A DNA stretch of 64,000 bases from Clostridiales bacterium (GTDB lineage: Bacteria > Bacillota > Clostridia > Oscillospirales > Oscillospiraceae). This document shows positions 24,235-32,819 of this stretch, in pieces. The stretch is taken from NCBI GenBank assembly GCA_022774865.1, contig JALFLH010000019.1:1-64000 (forward strand), read 5' to 3'. The position numbers were made by a program, and so were the translations under genes. The notes under the pieces are model-generated. The model did not search any database. It saw nothing but the letters and a program-made list of their open reading frames with translations, and was not told the DNA's origin. Within the stretch, counting starts at the first letter, position 1. Each line of letters opens with the position of its first letter.

Positions 24235-25617
24235 ATGCAGTATTTAGGCGTTCATTATGACATGAAGTACACCCCCGTTCTGGACCCCGGCTTCATTCCC
24301 TTCGGCGTCTGGATGAAGAACTATCAGGAGGGTGCTGCCGTTCCTCTGGCCATCGCCGTGGAACGGGACAAAGGACATATCTCCGTCCGACACACCAGAA
24401 TTCACGGCACTCCCGAAATGCGCGATGCCGATTACCGCTATGTGGAGCGGATCGTCAAATTCCTGCTCTACTCCATCGGTGGCTTCCGGGTCTACATCTG
24501 CGGCTGCTCCGAGCTGGCGCAGAAGCTGAGCCGCGCCTATAAGCCCGACGGCGAACGCGCCTTTGACTTTGACTTCGTACAGAAGCTCTATGAGCGGGAT
24601 CTGGAAGTGATCGACCTGCCCTACGAAAAAGCGCCTGCCGCCAACGAGGACCCCATGCCCATCGGCGGCCATCTGGACGGCTGCCGCATTGGCTTTGACG
24701 CCGGCGGTTCCGATCGGAAGGTTTCCGCTGTGATCGACGGCAAATGCGTCTATTCCGAGGAGGTCGTCTGGTTCCCGAAAACCCAGTCCGACCCCAACTA
24801 CCACTACGAGCAGATTCTGGACGCCTTCAAAACCGCCGCATCCAAAATGCCCCGGGTGGACGCCATCGGCGTATCCTCCGCCGGTACCTTTATCGGCAAC
24901 GCGCCCATGATCGCCTCCCTGTTCATTCAGGTTCCCCGCTCCCGCTGGGACGAAGTCAAAACCATCTATGACCGGGCCGGCGCAGCCATCGGCGATGTGC
25001 CGGTTGTGGTCGCCAACGACGGAGACGTGACCGCGCTGGCCGGCGCCATGGGCATGAATACCGGTTCTCTCATGGGCATCGCCATGGGCACCAGCGAAGC
25101 CGTTGGCTATGTCGACCAGAACCGACAGGTGCTGGGCTGGATCAACGAGCTTGCCTTTGCCCCCGTTGACCTGAATGAGGACGCCATGGCCGACGAATGG
25201 TCCTGTGATATCGGCGTGGGCTGTAAATACTTCTCTCAGGACGCGGTCATCAAGCTGGCGCCCCGGGCCGGTATTGCGCTGGACCCCGCCCTGTCCCCTG
25301 CCGAGAAACTGAAGGTGGTTCAAAAGCTGATGGAAGCCGATGATCCCCGCGCCCAGCGTGTCTTTGCCGACATCGGTATCTATCTGGGCTACACGGTCAT
25401 GCAGTATTCCCAGTTCTATGATATCCGCCATATGATGGTTCTCGGACGGGTCATGTCCGGGAAAGGCGGCGATACGATTTTGGCGTACTGCAACAAGGTG
25501 CTGGCCGACGAGTTCCCCGAACTGGACGCCCGCCTGCGCGTAACCCTGCCTGACGAAAAGACCCGCCGCGTGGGGCAGAGCGTGGCCGCCGCCAGCCTGC
25601 CCGAGCTGAAAAAGTAA
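24235..25617 (+). CDS. ROK-family protein with N-terminal extension
   Basis: The 460-residue protein is longer than usual ROK kinases (about 300). Residues 1-140 form an extra N-terminal domain of unknown fold. The ROK/ASKHA core starts at GFDAGGSD (near 150) and includes GVSSAGTFIGN, the catalytic-type NDGDVTALAG and an adenosine-motif-like IAMGTSEAVG. The zinc signature CGCGxxGCxE is not present; only WSCDIGVGC remains. It may phosphorylate an amino sugar or act as a sugar-binding regulator. Its neighbour nagA suggests an N-acetylglucosamine or N-acetylmannosamine role. Confidence 0.82.
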   Translation: MQYLGVHYDMKYTPVLDPGFIPFGVWMKNYQEGAAVPLAIAVERDKGHISVRHTRIHGTPEMRDADYRYVERIVKFLLYSIGGFRVYICGCSELAQKLSRAYKPDGERAFDFDFVQKLYERDLEVIDLPYEKAPAANEDPMPIGGHLDGCRIGFDAGGSDRKVSAVIDGKCVYSEEVVWFPKTQSDPNYHYEQILDAFKTAASKMPRVDAIGVSSAGTFIGNAPMIASLFIQVPRSRWDEVKTIYDRAGAAIGDVPVVVANDGDVTALAGAMGMNTGSLMGIAMGTSEAVGYVDQNRQVLGWINELAFAPVDLNEDAMADEWSCDIGVGCKYFSQDAVIKLAPRAGIALDPALSPAEKLKVVQKLMEADDPRAQRVFADIGIYLGYTVMQYSQFYDIRHMMVLGRVMSGKGGDTILAYCNKVLADEFPELDARLRVTLPDEKTRRVGQSVAAASLPELKK

Positions 25618-25624
25618 GTCATCC

Positions 25625-25653
25625 GGGCAGCAGCTCTCCCTGCTGCCCGTTCT
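25625..25653 (+). terminator. Hairpin between the ROK gene and nagA
   Basis: GGGCAGCAG-CTCTCC-CTGCTGCCC followed by GTTCTTT is terminator-like and probably lowers nagA expression relative to the ROK gene. Confidence 0.7.
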
Positions 25654-25674
25654 TTCAGGAAAGGAGCGTTTTCC

Positions 25675-26808
25675 ATGTTTTATAAAAATGCCCGCATTTT
25701 TGCCTCCGATTTCAAGTTCCACATGGGCGCGTTTGAAGTGACACCCGACGGCCGTTTCGGTCAGGTGCTTCCCGGCCGGGAGCCGGAGGATGCCTACGAT
25801 CTGGACGGCGCGACCGTCATCCCCGGCCTGATTGAAATTCACAGCCATGGCAACTCCGGCTGCGACTTCTCCGACGGCGACTACGAGGGTCTGAAAAAAA
25901 TGGCCGCGTACTATCTCTCCTGCGGTGTGACCTCCTTCGCCCCCGCTTCCATGACCCTGCCCTACGACGTTCTGGAAAAAGCCTTCGCCACCGCCCGGCG
26001 TCTGGTGGACGAAGCCCCCGCCGGCTGCGCCAGACTCCGGGGCATTCAGATGGAAGGCCCCTACTTCTCCTTCAAAAAGAAGGGAGCGCAGAACCCGGAT
26101 TATCTGAAAAATCCCGATTTTGAAGGCTTTAAGAAGCTGTACGACGGCTGCGGCGGGCTGATTCGGATTGTGGATGTGGCGCCCGAGCTGCCCGGTGCCG
26201 CGGAGTTTATCCGGCAGGCCAGCAAGCTGTGCACCGTCTCCGTGGCCCACACCGATTCCGACTACGCGCACGCGAAAACAGCCTTTGCGTCCGGTGCGAC
26301 CCACCTGACCCACCTGTTCAACGCCATGCCCGGCATCAACCACCGCAATCCCGGCGTCATCCCCGCCGCCGTGGAATGCCCCTGTGTCCGCGCCGAGCTG
26401 ATCTGCGACGGCCTGCACATCCATCCCGCCGTCATCCGTCTGGCCTTTTCCATGTTCGGCGGTGCGCGGATGATTCTCATCTCCGACTCCGGCCGCTGCG
26501 CCGGTCAGCCTGACGGCACCTCCTTCGAGCTGGGCGGGCAGACCGCCACGCTGAAGGACGGCGTGGCGCGGCTGGCCGACGGCACCATCGCCTGCTCCGC
26601 CACCAACCTGTGGCAGTGTCTGGTGAATGTGCTCTCCTTCGGCATCGGCGAGGAGGATGCCATCCGTGCCTGCACCTATAACCCCGCCTGCGCGCTGGGC
26701 GTGCAAAGCGAGGTTGGCTCCATTGCCGCCGGAAAAGCTGCGGACTTTATTGTCTGCAGCCCGGACTACGCCAAAAAACGCGTATTCCTGGCGGGAAAGG
26801 AAATCTAA
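25675..26808 (+). CDS. nagA: N-acetylglucosamine-6-phosphate deacetylase
   Basis: The 377-residue amidohydrolase has the NagA metal and substrate motifs: PGLIEIHSHGNSG, QMEGPYF (metal Glu), SVAHTDSDY (metal His), HLFNAMPGINHRNPG and ELICDGLHIHP. The usual catalytic TDA segment reads SDSGRCAG, with the Asp kept. It releases acetate from GlcNAc-6-P to give glucosamine-6-P. AGGAAAGGAG precedes ATG 25675. nagB is not in the window. Confidence 0.95.
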   Translation: MFYKNARIFASDFKFHMGAFEVTPDGRFGQVLPGREPEDAYDLDGATVIPGLIEIHSHGNSGCDFSDGDYEGLKKMAAYYLSCGVTSFAPASMTLPYDVLEKAFATARRLVDEAPAGCARLRGIQMEGPYFSFKKKGAQNPDYLKNPDFEGFKKLYDGCGGLIRIVDVAPELPGAAEFIRQASKLCTVSVAHTDSDYAHAKTAFASGATHLTHLFNAMPGINHRNPGVIPAAVECPCVRAELICDGLHIHPAVIRLAFSMFGGARMILISDSGRCAGQPDGTSFELGGQTATLKDGVARLADGTIACSATNLWQCLVNVLSFGIGEEDAIRACTYNPACALGVQSEVGSIAAGKAADFIVCSPDYAKKRVFLAGKEI

Positions 26809-26820
26809 TCCCACATCAGG

Positions 26821-26853
26821 CAGGGCGGCAGACCAGTTCTCCGCCCTGTTTTT
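26821..26853 (+). terminator. Terminator of nagA
   Basis: CAGGGCGG and CCGCCCTG form an 8-bp stem with a 12-base loop, followed by TTTTT. Confidence 0.75.
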
Positions 26854-26880
26854 GAGCAAAAATGATTCATTGAGGTTGTT

Positions 26881-28263
26881 ATGTTCCGTAAGTTTATTGG
26901 CGACCGGGCATTTTACCGGCGCGCCCTGATGGTTGCCGTTCCCATGATCATCCAGAACGGCATCACAAATTTTGTCTCCCTGCTGGACAACATCATGGTC
27001 GGTCAGGTGGGCACCGCCCAGATGAGCGGCGTTTCCATCGTCAATACCCTGATGTTTGTTTTCAACCTGTGTATCTTCGGAGCCACCTCCGGTGCGGGTA
27101 TTTTCACCGCCCAGTTCCACGGCTCCGGCAATCAGGACGGCATTCGCTACACGTTCCGGTTTAAGGTGCTGATCTGTCTGGTGCTGACGGCAACCGGGCT
27201 GGGAATCTTCTCGCTGGGCGGCCGCTCTCTGATTACGCTGTACCTGACCGGCGAGGGGGAACCGGAGGCCATCGCGGCATCGCTGGATTATGGCATGGGC
27301 TATCTGGAGATCATGCTGCTTGGGCTGCTTCCCTTTGCGCTGGCGAACGCCTACGCCGGAACCCTCCGGGAAACCGAGCAGACCATGGTGCCCATGGCGG
27401 CGGGAATCACGGCAGTGGCGGTCAATCTGGGGCTGAACTATGTGCTGATTTTCGGCCATTTCGGCGCCCCGGCCCTGGGCGTGAACGGTGCCGCCATCGC
27501 CACCGTGGTGTCCCGGTATGTGGAGCTGGCCATCGTGGCCGGATGGACGCACCTGCACGGGCAGAAGAATCCCTTCATCCGGGGCGCTTACCGTTCCCCC
27601 TACATCCCCGCCAAGCTGTTCCGTGCCATCTGTCTCAAGGGTCTGCCGCTGCTGTTTAACGAAGCGCTCTGGGCTACCGGCATGGCGTTTCTGAATCAGT
27701 GCTACTCCATGCGGGGGTTGGATGTGGTCGCCGCGCTGAACATTTCCTCCACCCTGTCCAACCTGTCCAGCGTGGTTTACATGGCCATGGGCAATTCCGT
27801 GGGCATCATCGTTGGAAAGCTGCTCGGCTCCGGCGCGCCGCCGGAGGAGGTGCGCGACACCGACCGAAAGCTGATCGCCATGGCTGTTGCCTCCTGTGCC
27901 ATATTTGGCGGTCTGATGGCGGCGGTTTCCGGTCTTTTCCCCCAAATCTACAACACCACGGCCAGTGTGAAGGCGATCGCCGCCGCGTTGATCTGTGTCA
28001 GCGCCGCCATTATGCCCTTCAACGCCTACACGAACGCCGCCTACTTCACCCTTCGCTCCGGCGGACAGACGGTGGTCACGTTCCTGTTTGACAGCTGTTT
28101 TGTCTGGGTGGTGGTTGTGCCCACCGCGTTTGTGCTGAGCCGCTTTACCGCGCTGCCCATCATTCCGCTGTACGCGGTCTGCCAGGCCACCGATCTGCTG
28201 AAATGCGCCATCGGCTTCTGGATGATCAAAAAAGGAAGATGGATTCAGAATCTCACCGCATAA
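26881..28263 (+). CDS. MATE-family efflux transporter
   Basis: The 460-residue, about 12-helix protein is of standard MATE length, with duplicated halves. NGITNFVSLLDNIMVGQVGT is the usual first-helix motif and the second half repeats it (FNEALWATGMAFLNQCYSM). It exports drugs or metabolites by Na+ or H+ antiport. GAGG lies just before ATG 26881. It ends at a clean terminator. Confidence 0.92.
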   Translation: MFRKFIGDRAFYRRALMVAVPMIIQNGITNFVSLLDNIMVGQVGTAQMSGVSIVNTLMFVFNLCIFGATSGAGIFTAQFHGSGNQDGIRYTFRFKVLICLVLTATGLGIFSLGGRSLITLYLTGEGEPEAIAASLDYGMGYLEIMLLGLLPFALANAYAGTLRETEQTMVPMAAGITAVAVNLGLNYVLIFGHFGAPALGVNGAAIATVVSRYVELAIVAGWTHLHGQKNPFIRGAYRSPYIPAKLFRAICLKGLPLLFNEALWATGMAFLNQCYSMRGLDVVAALNISSTLSNLSSVVYMAMGNSVGIIVGKLLGSGAPPEEVRDTDRKLIAMAVASCAIFGGLMAAVSGLFPQIYNTTASVKAIAAALICVSAAIMPFNAYTNAAYFTLRSGGQTVVTFLFDSCFVWVVVVPTAFVLSRFTALPIIPLYAVCQATDLLKCAIGFWMIKKGRWIQNLTA

Positions 28264-28265
28264 CG

Positions 28266-28293
28266 AAAAGCCACCCGATTGGGTGGCTTTTTC
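28266..28293. terminator. Bidirectional terminator between the MATE and DHHW genes
   Basis: AAAAGCCACCC-GATT-GGGTGGCTTTT is followed by TTCC on the plus strand. The last bases abut the stop codon of the convergent DHHW gene at 28294. Confidence 0.9.
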
Positions 28294-29388
28294 CTACTTC
28301 AGCGTACCGGAATTATTCAGCACCAGCGTGCTGTACAAAAACAGCACATCCTGTCCGTGGAAGTCAACAAACTGCCCCAGATAATCGCTGGCAAGATAGC
28401 GAATATCCACCAGCGTGACGGTCTTGTAGCTTTTCAGCAGCAAGGGGGTCAGGGAGCTTCCGAAGGAATCCCGGAACACAATCAGCTCCCGGTCTGTTTC
28501 CGCGTTGGGATTGTCGATGGTCAGCAGCGGTGTGGCGCCGGAAAGGTACACATCATACAAATCCCGGCTTTCCAGCTTATCCATGTTGTACACGGATGTG
28601 GTTTCCTTCGTCTCGTGGTTGTAGACCGTGCAGGCGGAAATCAGGCTGTTTTCCATAGTGTACATGGTGTCCGGCTTCATGGGAAGCGCTGCCTGGCCGC
28701 AGTAAACGCCGTAGAACGGCCGTTCCACCGTCGTCTGAGTCAGTTCCTCGGCTAAAAAGCTCTGCGCGTCCAGCGCCTGGCAGAGCCGTTGGGAAACGCC
28801 CAGAAGCCGCTCCTGCCGCCAGTGGGTGTCCGTGCGGTAGTAATCCTCCGCGCTGAGCAGATCGGTCAGATCCACATATTCCGCCCAATCCATGCCGTCC
28901 TCCACGGCGGCAAAGAGCGCCTCGTAATCCATGGCGGGATAGCCGTTTTTCTCCGCCAGATAGTAGCCCTTGTCCGGTACTACGGAAACGACCACCCGGC
29001 TGCCGCTCAGGTAAGTTTCGTACAGCGCGTTGAACTTCTTCAGCGCGTTGGAGACGGAAACCTCGTTCAGCGGATATTCCAGCTCCGCCGCGCTGCCGCC
29101 GGTGAGATAGATTCCGTTGTTGTCCCGCTGGCCCAGAAGGTCATAATGCACCACGGCCTTGAGCCGGCGGAAGGCATCCCGCAGGGGAAACTGATCCAGC
29201 GTGTAGCGCTCAAAGTCCGTCATAAAGCGGCCGCTTCCCACGGACTGTGCCGTCAGCGCCGGAAACTGAGCCAGTTTGCGCCGTTCCGCTTCGGAAATAT
29301 CCTTTGCCGGGGAAACCCACGCGGCGGCGCTCAGCGCCAGCCAGACCGCCGCTACGGCGGCCAGTCCCACAATTCTGCTTTTTTTCAT
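28294..29388 (-). CDS. DHHW-family (AlgX/AlgJ-like) exported acyl-transfer protein
   Basis: ATG 29388 follows AGGAGG; codons further upstream lie in the MBOAT gene. The 364-residue protein has an N-terminal signal-anchor (residues 5-24) and an SGNH-like fold: a DTHW motif in YYRTDTHWRQ and a catalytic Ser candidate in FRDSFGSSL. AlgJ/AlgX/DltD-type partners transfer acyl groups delivered by an MBOAT onto an extracellular polymer. The gene lies 11 bases downstream of the MBOAT gene. The acceptor polymer is unknown. Confidence 0.85.
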   Translation of the reverse strand: MKKSRIVGLAAVAAVWLALSAAAWVSPAKDISEAERRKLAQFPALTAQSVGSGRFMTDFERYTLDQFPLRDAFRRLKAVVHYDLLGQRDNNGIYLTGGSAAELEYPLNEVSVSNALKKFNALYETYLSGSRVVVSVVPDKGYYLAEKNGYPAMDYEALFAAVEDGMDWAEYVDLTDLLSAEDYYRTDTHWRQERLLGVSQRLCQALDAQSFLAEELTQTTVERPFYGVYCGQAALPMKPDTMYTMENSLISACTVYNHETKETTSVYNMDKLESRDLYDVYLSGATPLLTIDNPNAETDRELIVFRDSFGSSLTPLLLKSYKTVTLVDIRYLASDYLGQFVDFHGQDVLFLYSTLVLNNSGTLK

Positions 29389-29399
29389 ACGGCCGCCTC

Positions 29400-30782
29400 C
29401 TAAAACCGAAAATAGAGGAAGGGATTGAACGACCCGTCCACCAGATAAGCGGTGCACACCAGCAGCAGTCCGATCATCACCAGCGGCTGCAAAGCCGCCG
29501 CCGCCCGCTGCGGAAGGCGCTGCGCCAGCGTTTTCACCAGCGGCGTGGCGCCCAAAAAACCAAGCAGGAAAACCACCGCATAGCTGCGCAGATAATAGAG
29601 TGACTCTCTGGTTACAAGCGGCAGGCCGCCCAGGCCGATCATGCCAGCAAGATCGCCCCCCGCCTGTGCAAGGCCCTCCGCGTTGAATATCACAAAACTG
29701 ACGGTGACGGCCAGCAGCACATAGCACCGCCGGAGCCAGACAGGGCACTTCTGAATCGCCGGAATGCTTTTTTCCACCAGCAGTAGCGCGGCGAACAGCA
29801 GCCCCCAGATCACGAAATTCCAGCTTGCCCCGTGCCAGAGGCCGGTGAGCATCCACACCACCAGAATATTGAAGATCCAGCGGGGTTTGGATACCCGGTT
29901 GCCGCCCAGCGGAATATACACATAGTCCCGGAACCAGGAGCCAAGGCTCATGTGCCACCGCCGCCAGAATTCCGTGACGCTTTTCGAAAGGTAGGGATAG
30001 TTGAAGTTTTCAATAAAGTGGAACCCGAAGATCCGCCCCAACCCAATGGCCATATCGGAATAACCGGAGAAATCGAAATAGATCTGCAGCGTAAAGGCGA
30101 TGGCGTACATCCAGCAGAACAGTACGGACTTCTCTCCGGACGCGCGGAAAACCGCCGTGAGCTGTCCAAGCTGGTTGGCCAGCAGGATTTTCTTGCCCAG
30201 TCCGACGAGAAACCGCCGAACGCCACAGGACGCGTCCTCCCATGTGGTGACGCGGCTGTCCAGCTCCCGGGCAATGTCCGCGTAGCGGACAATCGGCCCC
30301 GCAATCAACTGGGGAAACAGCGCCACATACGCGCCGAAATTGATCGGATTTCGCTGGGGCGCAGCGTTTCCCCGGTATACATCCACCACATAGCTGATGC
30401 ACTGGAAGGTGTAGAAGCTGATGCCGATGGGCAGCGCCAGATGCAGCAGCGGCAGGCTCAGACCGGTGACGGCGGCGATATTGGCGATGAAAAAGTCGGC
30501 GTATTTGAACACGCCCAGCAACGCCACGCCGGTCACCACGGCCAGAATCAGCCAGAATCTCCGCGCAGCACCCTTCTTCGCCCATCCCACAGCCAGTCCG
30601 CAGCCATAGAAAACTCCGATGGTGAACACCATCAGCAGCACATATTTCGGTTCGCCCCAGCCATAGAAAAACAAACTCGCCAGCAGCAGAACGGCATTTT
30701 TCGCCTGCCGCGGAACCAGAAAATAGGCAGCCAGCACCGCCGGAAGGAAATAGTATAAAAACGGGATGCTTGAAAAAAGCAT
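29400..30782 (-). CDS. MBOAT-family O-acyltransferase (AlgI/DltB-like)
   Basis: The 460-residue membrane protein has about 11 helices, with LPIGISFYTFQCISYVVDVYRG, FFPQ-like LFPQLIAGPIVRY, and the catalytic His region WHGASWNFVIWG, all AlgI-type. It passes acyl groups (usually acetyl) across the membrane for polysaccharide or glycopolymer O-acylation together with the DHHW protein. GGAGG precedes ATG 30782. The pair is common in Clostridia near DUF4358 genes, as here. Confidence 0.95.
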   Translation of the reverse strand: MLFSSIPFLYYFLPAVLAAYFLVPRQAKNAVLLLASLFFYGWGEPKYVLLMVFTIGVFYGCGLAVGWAKKGAARRFWLILAVVTGVALLGVFKYADFFIANIAAVTGLSLPLLHLALPIGISFYTFQCISYVVDVYRGNAAPQRNPINFGAYVALFPQLIAGPIVRYADIARELDSRVTTWEDASCGVRRFLVGLGKKILLANQLGQLTAVFRASGEKSVLFCWMYAIAFTLQIYFDFSGYSDMAIGLGRIFGFHFIENFNYPYLSKSVTEFWRRWHMSLGSWFRDYVYIPLGGNRVSKPRWIFNILVVWMLTGLWHGASWNFVIWGLLFAALLLVEKSIPAIQKCPVWLRRCYVLLAVTVSFVIFNAEGLAQAGGDLAGMIGLGGLPLVTRESLYYLRSYAVVFLLGFLGATPLVKTLAQRLPQRAAAALQPLVMIGLLLVCTAYLVDGSFNPFLYFRF

Positions 30783-30817
30783 GGGCGTTTCCTCCGCTTG
30801 AAGAATGATATCGTGAC

Positions 30818-30846
30818 GAAAAAGGCAGCGGTGATTGGCCGCTGCC
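30818..30846 (-). terminator. Terminator of mntP-vanZ-DUF4358
   Basis: GGCAGCGG-CCAATCA-CCGCTGCC on the minus strand is followed by TTTTTCG, separating this operon from the MBOAT-DHHW genes. Confidence 0.88.
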
Positions 30847-30856
30847 TTACTCGGTT

Positions 30857-31450
30857 TTATTCCAGTACGAAATCCAGGCTTCCGCCGCAGACCGTCTCAA
30901 AGGCGTCCACAAAGCTCTGGGCGGTCAGGCCGCTTTCGGCATACTGGGAACCAATCATCACCAGCATCACCACATCGCCGTAGCCGCAGACCTTCAGGTC
31001 GTCCGCCTCCACGCAAATCCACTTCCGGGGGTCAATACCGGACTTCATGGCCTCCGCGACGCTCTGGGCATTGGCCGCGTCAGCCACACGCACCAGAACC
31101 AGAGAATAGGGAATGGAGCCGATCATGGCCTCAGAGGTCACGGCCTCGGTGATATCAGCGGCGCTGTCCAGGCCGGTGCCGTTCTTCAGCGCCCAAAGGC
31201 CGTCCTCGCTGGTGTCCGTCAGATCAAGCGGCATGGTGCCGACCATGAATTCGACGCTCTGCTGCGCATAGATCCTGTCAATCATCTCCTCCAGCGTTCC
31301 CTCGAGCGCCGGCTTGGGGGCTTCGGTGGGTGCCTCGGTGGGCGCTTCCGTCGCCGGGGCGGTGGTCTCGGCGGGCTTGCCCGCAGAGCAGCCGGCCAGC
31401 GCAGCGATCGCCAGCGCCAGAATCAAAAACATGGAAATTGTCTTTTTCAT
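30857..31450 (-). CDS. DUF4358 lipoprotein
   Basis: The 197-residue protein starts with a lipoprotein signal (lipobox LAGC, Cys 21) and a Thr/Pro/Glu-rich linker with three APTEAPTEA-like repeats (residues 28-48). The remaining domain is DUF4358, which is frequently encoded beside MBOAT/DHHW genes and has no known activity. ATG 31450 overlaps the vanZ stop (ATGA), so it is translated with vanZ and mntP. Confidence 0.85.
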   Translation of the reverse strand: MKKTISMFLILALAIAALAGCSAGKPAETTAPATEAPTEAPTEAPKPALEGTLEEMIDRIYAQQSVEFMVGTMPLDLTDTSEDGLWALKNGTGLDSAADITEAVTSEAMIGSIPYSLVLVRVADAANAQSVAEAMKSGIDPRKWICVEADDLKVCGYGDVVMLVMIGSQYAESGLTAQSFVDAFETVCGGSLDFVLE

Positions 31451-31926
31451 TGTGCTTCCTCCAAATGATGGTTTTTCTTCGTTCTTTTCATAACAAGATG
31501 ATGCCCCAAAAGCAGCAGTCCGATTCCCACCGCCACACCGCAGGTGTCAATCCACACATCCAGCACGCTGGGGCCACGGGCCGGAATCATGGTCTGGATC
31601 GTCTCATCCACGCAGGCAGCCATCATCCCGCCCAGCAGCGGCAGACTCCAGCCGTGAAATCCCCGCTCTCCGGCCATGCCGGCCAGCCACGCCAGCAGCA
31701 CGCCCAGACAGGCGAATTCCGAAAAATGAGCCAGCTTCCGCAGCAGGCCATGCCCGTTCTGCGAGGTATTCACCGGCAGATCGGTCAGGGTCTGAATGAG
31801 ACTGCCCACCCAACGGCTGATTGTCTCAGACACGCTGCCCGGCAGCAGGGAATTTCCCCAAATGAACACCAGATTCAGCGCCAGCAGACAGATACACAGG
31901 CGCTGCCGTTTTTTGCTGCGAATCAT
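31447..31926 (-). CDS. VanZ-family membrane protein
   Basis: The 159-residue protein has four hydrophobic helices and the VanZ motifs RKLAHFSEFACLG and DETIQTMIPARGPSVLDVWIDTCG. VanZ proteins confer low-level teicoplanin tolerance in some hosts, but most family members have no known role. Its start overlaps the mntP stop by 4 bases and its stop overlaps the DUF4358 start. Confidence 0.9.
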   Translation of the reverse strand: MIRSKKRQRLCICLLALNLVFIWGNSLLPGSVSETISRWVGSLIQTLTDLPVNTSQNGHGLLRKLAHFSEFACLGVLLAWLAGMAGERGFHGWSLPLLGGMMAACVDETIQTMIPARGPSVLDVWIDTCGVAVGIGLLLLGHHLVMKRTKKNHHLEEAQ

Positions 31927-32495
31927 CCGATCATCCCCAAATGCTCCAGCAGAATCTTCACGCCCAGCAGCACGAGAATCACACCGCCGGCAATCTGCGC
32001 CTTTTTCTCAAAGCGGCTGCCGAAGATGTTTCCGATTCTGACGCCGGCGGCAGACAGCAGGAATGTGACCAGCGCGATCAAAGCCACCGCCGCGAAAATG
32101 TTCACGTCGCCGGCCATGGCAAGGGAAACGCCCACGGCCAGCGCGTCGATGGATGTGGCCACCGCCATGACAAACATGGTTTTGGCCGACAGGTCGGCAT
32201 CGCCGCAGGTGTCGCATTCCTCATCGCCAAACGCCTCCCGGATCATGTTGACGCCGATCAGCGCCAGCAGTCCGAACGCAATCCAGTGGTCAAAGGTCTG
32301 GATGGCCTCCGCGAACAGAGTTCCCAGAAAATAGCCGATCAGCGGCATCAGCCCCTGAAAGCCGCCAAACCAGATGCCGCAGGTCAGCTCGCTTTTCAGC
32401 GTGGCGTGCTTCATCGCCAGTCCCTTGCACACGGATACCGCGAAAGCGTCCATGCTCAGTCCCACGGCCAGAAGCGCCAGTTCTCCCAAGCCCAT
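31923..32495 (-). CDS. mntP: Manganese efflux pump MntP
   Basis: The 190-residue protein has six helices and the duplicated Asp motif: LSMDAFAVSVCKG in the first half and TSIDALAVGVSLAM in the second. A central CDTCGDAD cytoplasmic loop may bind metal. MntP exports excess Mn2+. It is preceded by a yybP-ykoY riboswitch, the known Mn2+-sensing regulator of mntP, which supports the substrate. It heads the operon mntP-vanZ-DUF4358. Confidence 0.95.
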   Translation of the reverse strand: MGLGELALLAVGLSMDAFAVSVCKGLAMKHATLKSELTCGIWFGGFQGLMPLIGYFLGTLFAEAIQTFDHWIAFGLLALIGVNMIREAFGDEECDTCGDADLSAKTMFVMAVATSIDALAVGVSLAMAGDVNIFAAVALIALVTFLLSAAGVRIGNIFGSRFEKKAQIAGGVILVLLGVKILLEHLGMIG

Positions 32496-32542
32496 AAAAA
32501 ACCTCCGTACCGGTTTATTCTGTCGGCACAGAAGTCAATCCA

Positions 32543-32650
32543 AAGAGGACACTGAGCCGGCCGCAAAGTCTCGTCATTTCAGGCCGGGCCAGAAGGATTT
32601 CCTTCAGTATGTTGATCCTGCCGCGCGGTTCGCGCCGACTACTCCCTCTT
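32543..32650 (-). promoter_or_regulatory. yybP-ykoY manganese riboswitch
   Basis: On the minus strand the conserved core is visible: AAGAGG then GAGTAG (32649-32639), TCAACATAC in the second arm, and CGAGACTTTG in the 3' arm, closed by CCTCTT (32548-32543), which pairs with the first AAGAGG to form P1. The two conserved loops dock around Mn2+ in the characterised class. Here it would turn mntP on when Mn2+ is high. It begins within a few bases of the predicted transcription start. Confidence 0.85.
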
Positions 32651-32658
32651 CACCGGGG

Positions 32659-32687
32659 AGTATAGCAAACGGAGCCGGTTTTGTCAA
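32659..32687 (-). promoter_or_regulatory. Promoter of the mntP riboswitch operon
   Basis: The minus strand has TTGACA (32687-32682), a 17-base spacer and TATACT (32664-32659). Confidence 0.85.
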
Positions 32688-32771
32688 GCCCATGAGAAAA
32701 ACCGACATAAAAAGTTTATAATTCTCTCCATTTGCATATCCTTTTCCTGGGGCGTGGAGCAAGCGCCCGGT

Positions 32772-32800
32772 TTGACATCCGGGTTGGAATCTGCTATGAT
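32772..32800 (+). promoter_or_regulatory. Promoter of the Cys-rich small protein gene
   Basis: TTGACA (32772-32777), a 17-base spacer and TATGAT (32795-32800), divergent from the mntP promoter. Confidence 0.85.
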
Positions 32801-32819
32801 ACAAAAAGAGGTGAGGACA

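Noticed and set aside
24244..27945. Very long antisense reading frame on the minus strand across the ROK, nagA and MATE genes
   Set aside because: It is a by-product of codon use in GC-rich genes. The plus-strand frames match known families with proper starts; the antisense protein is low-complexity Gly/His/Gln-rich.
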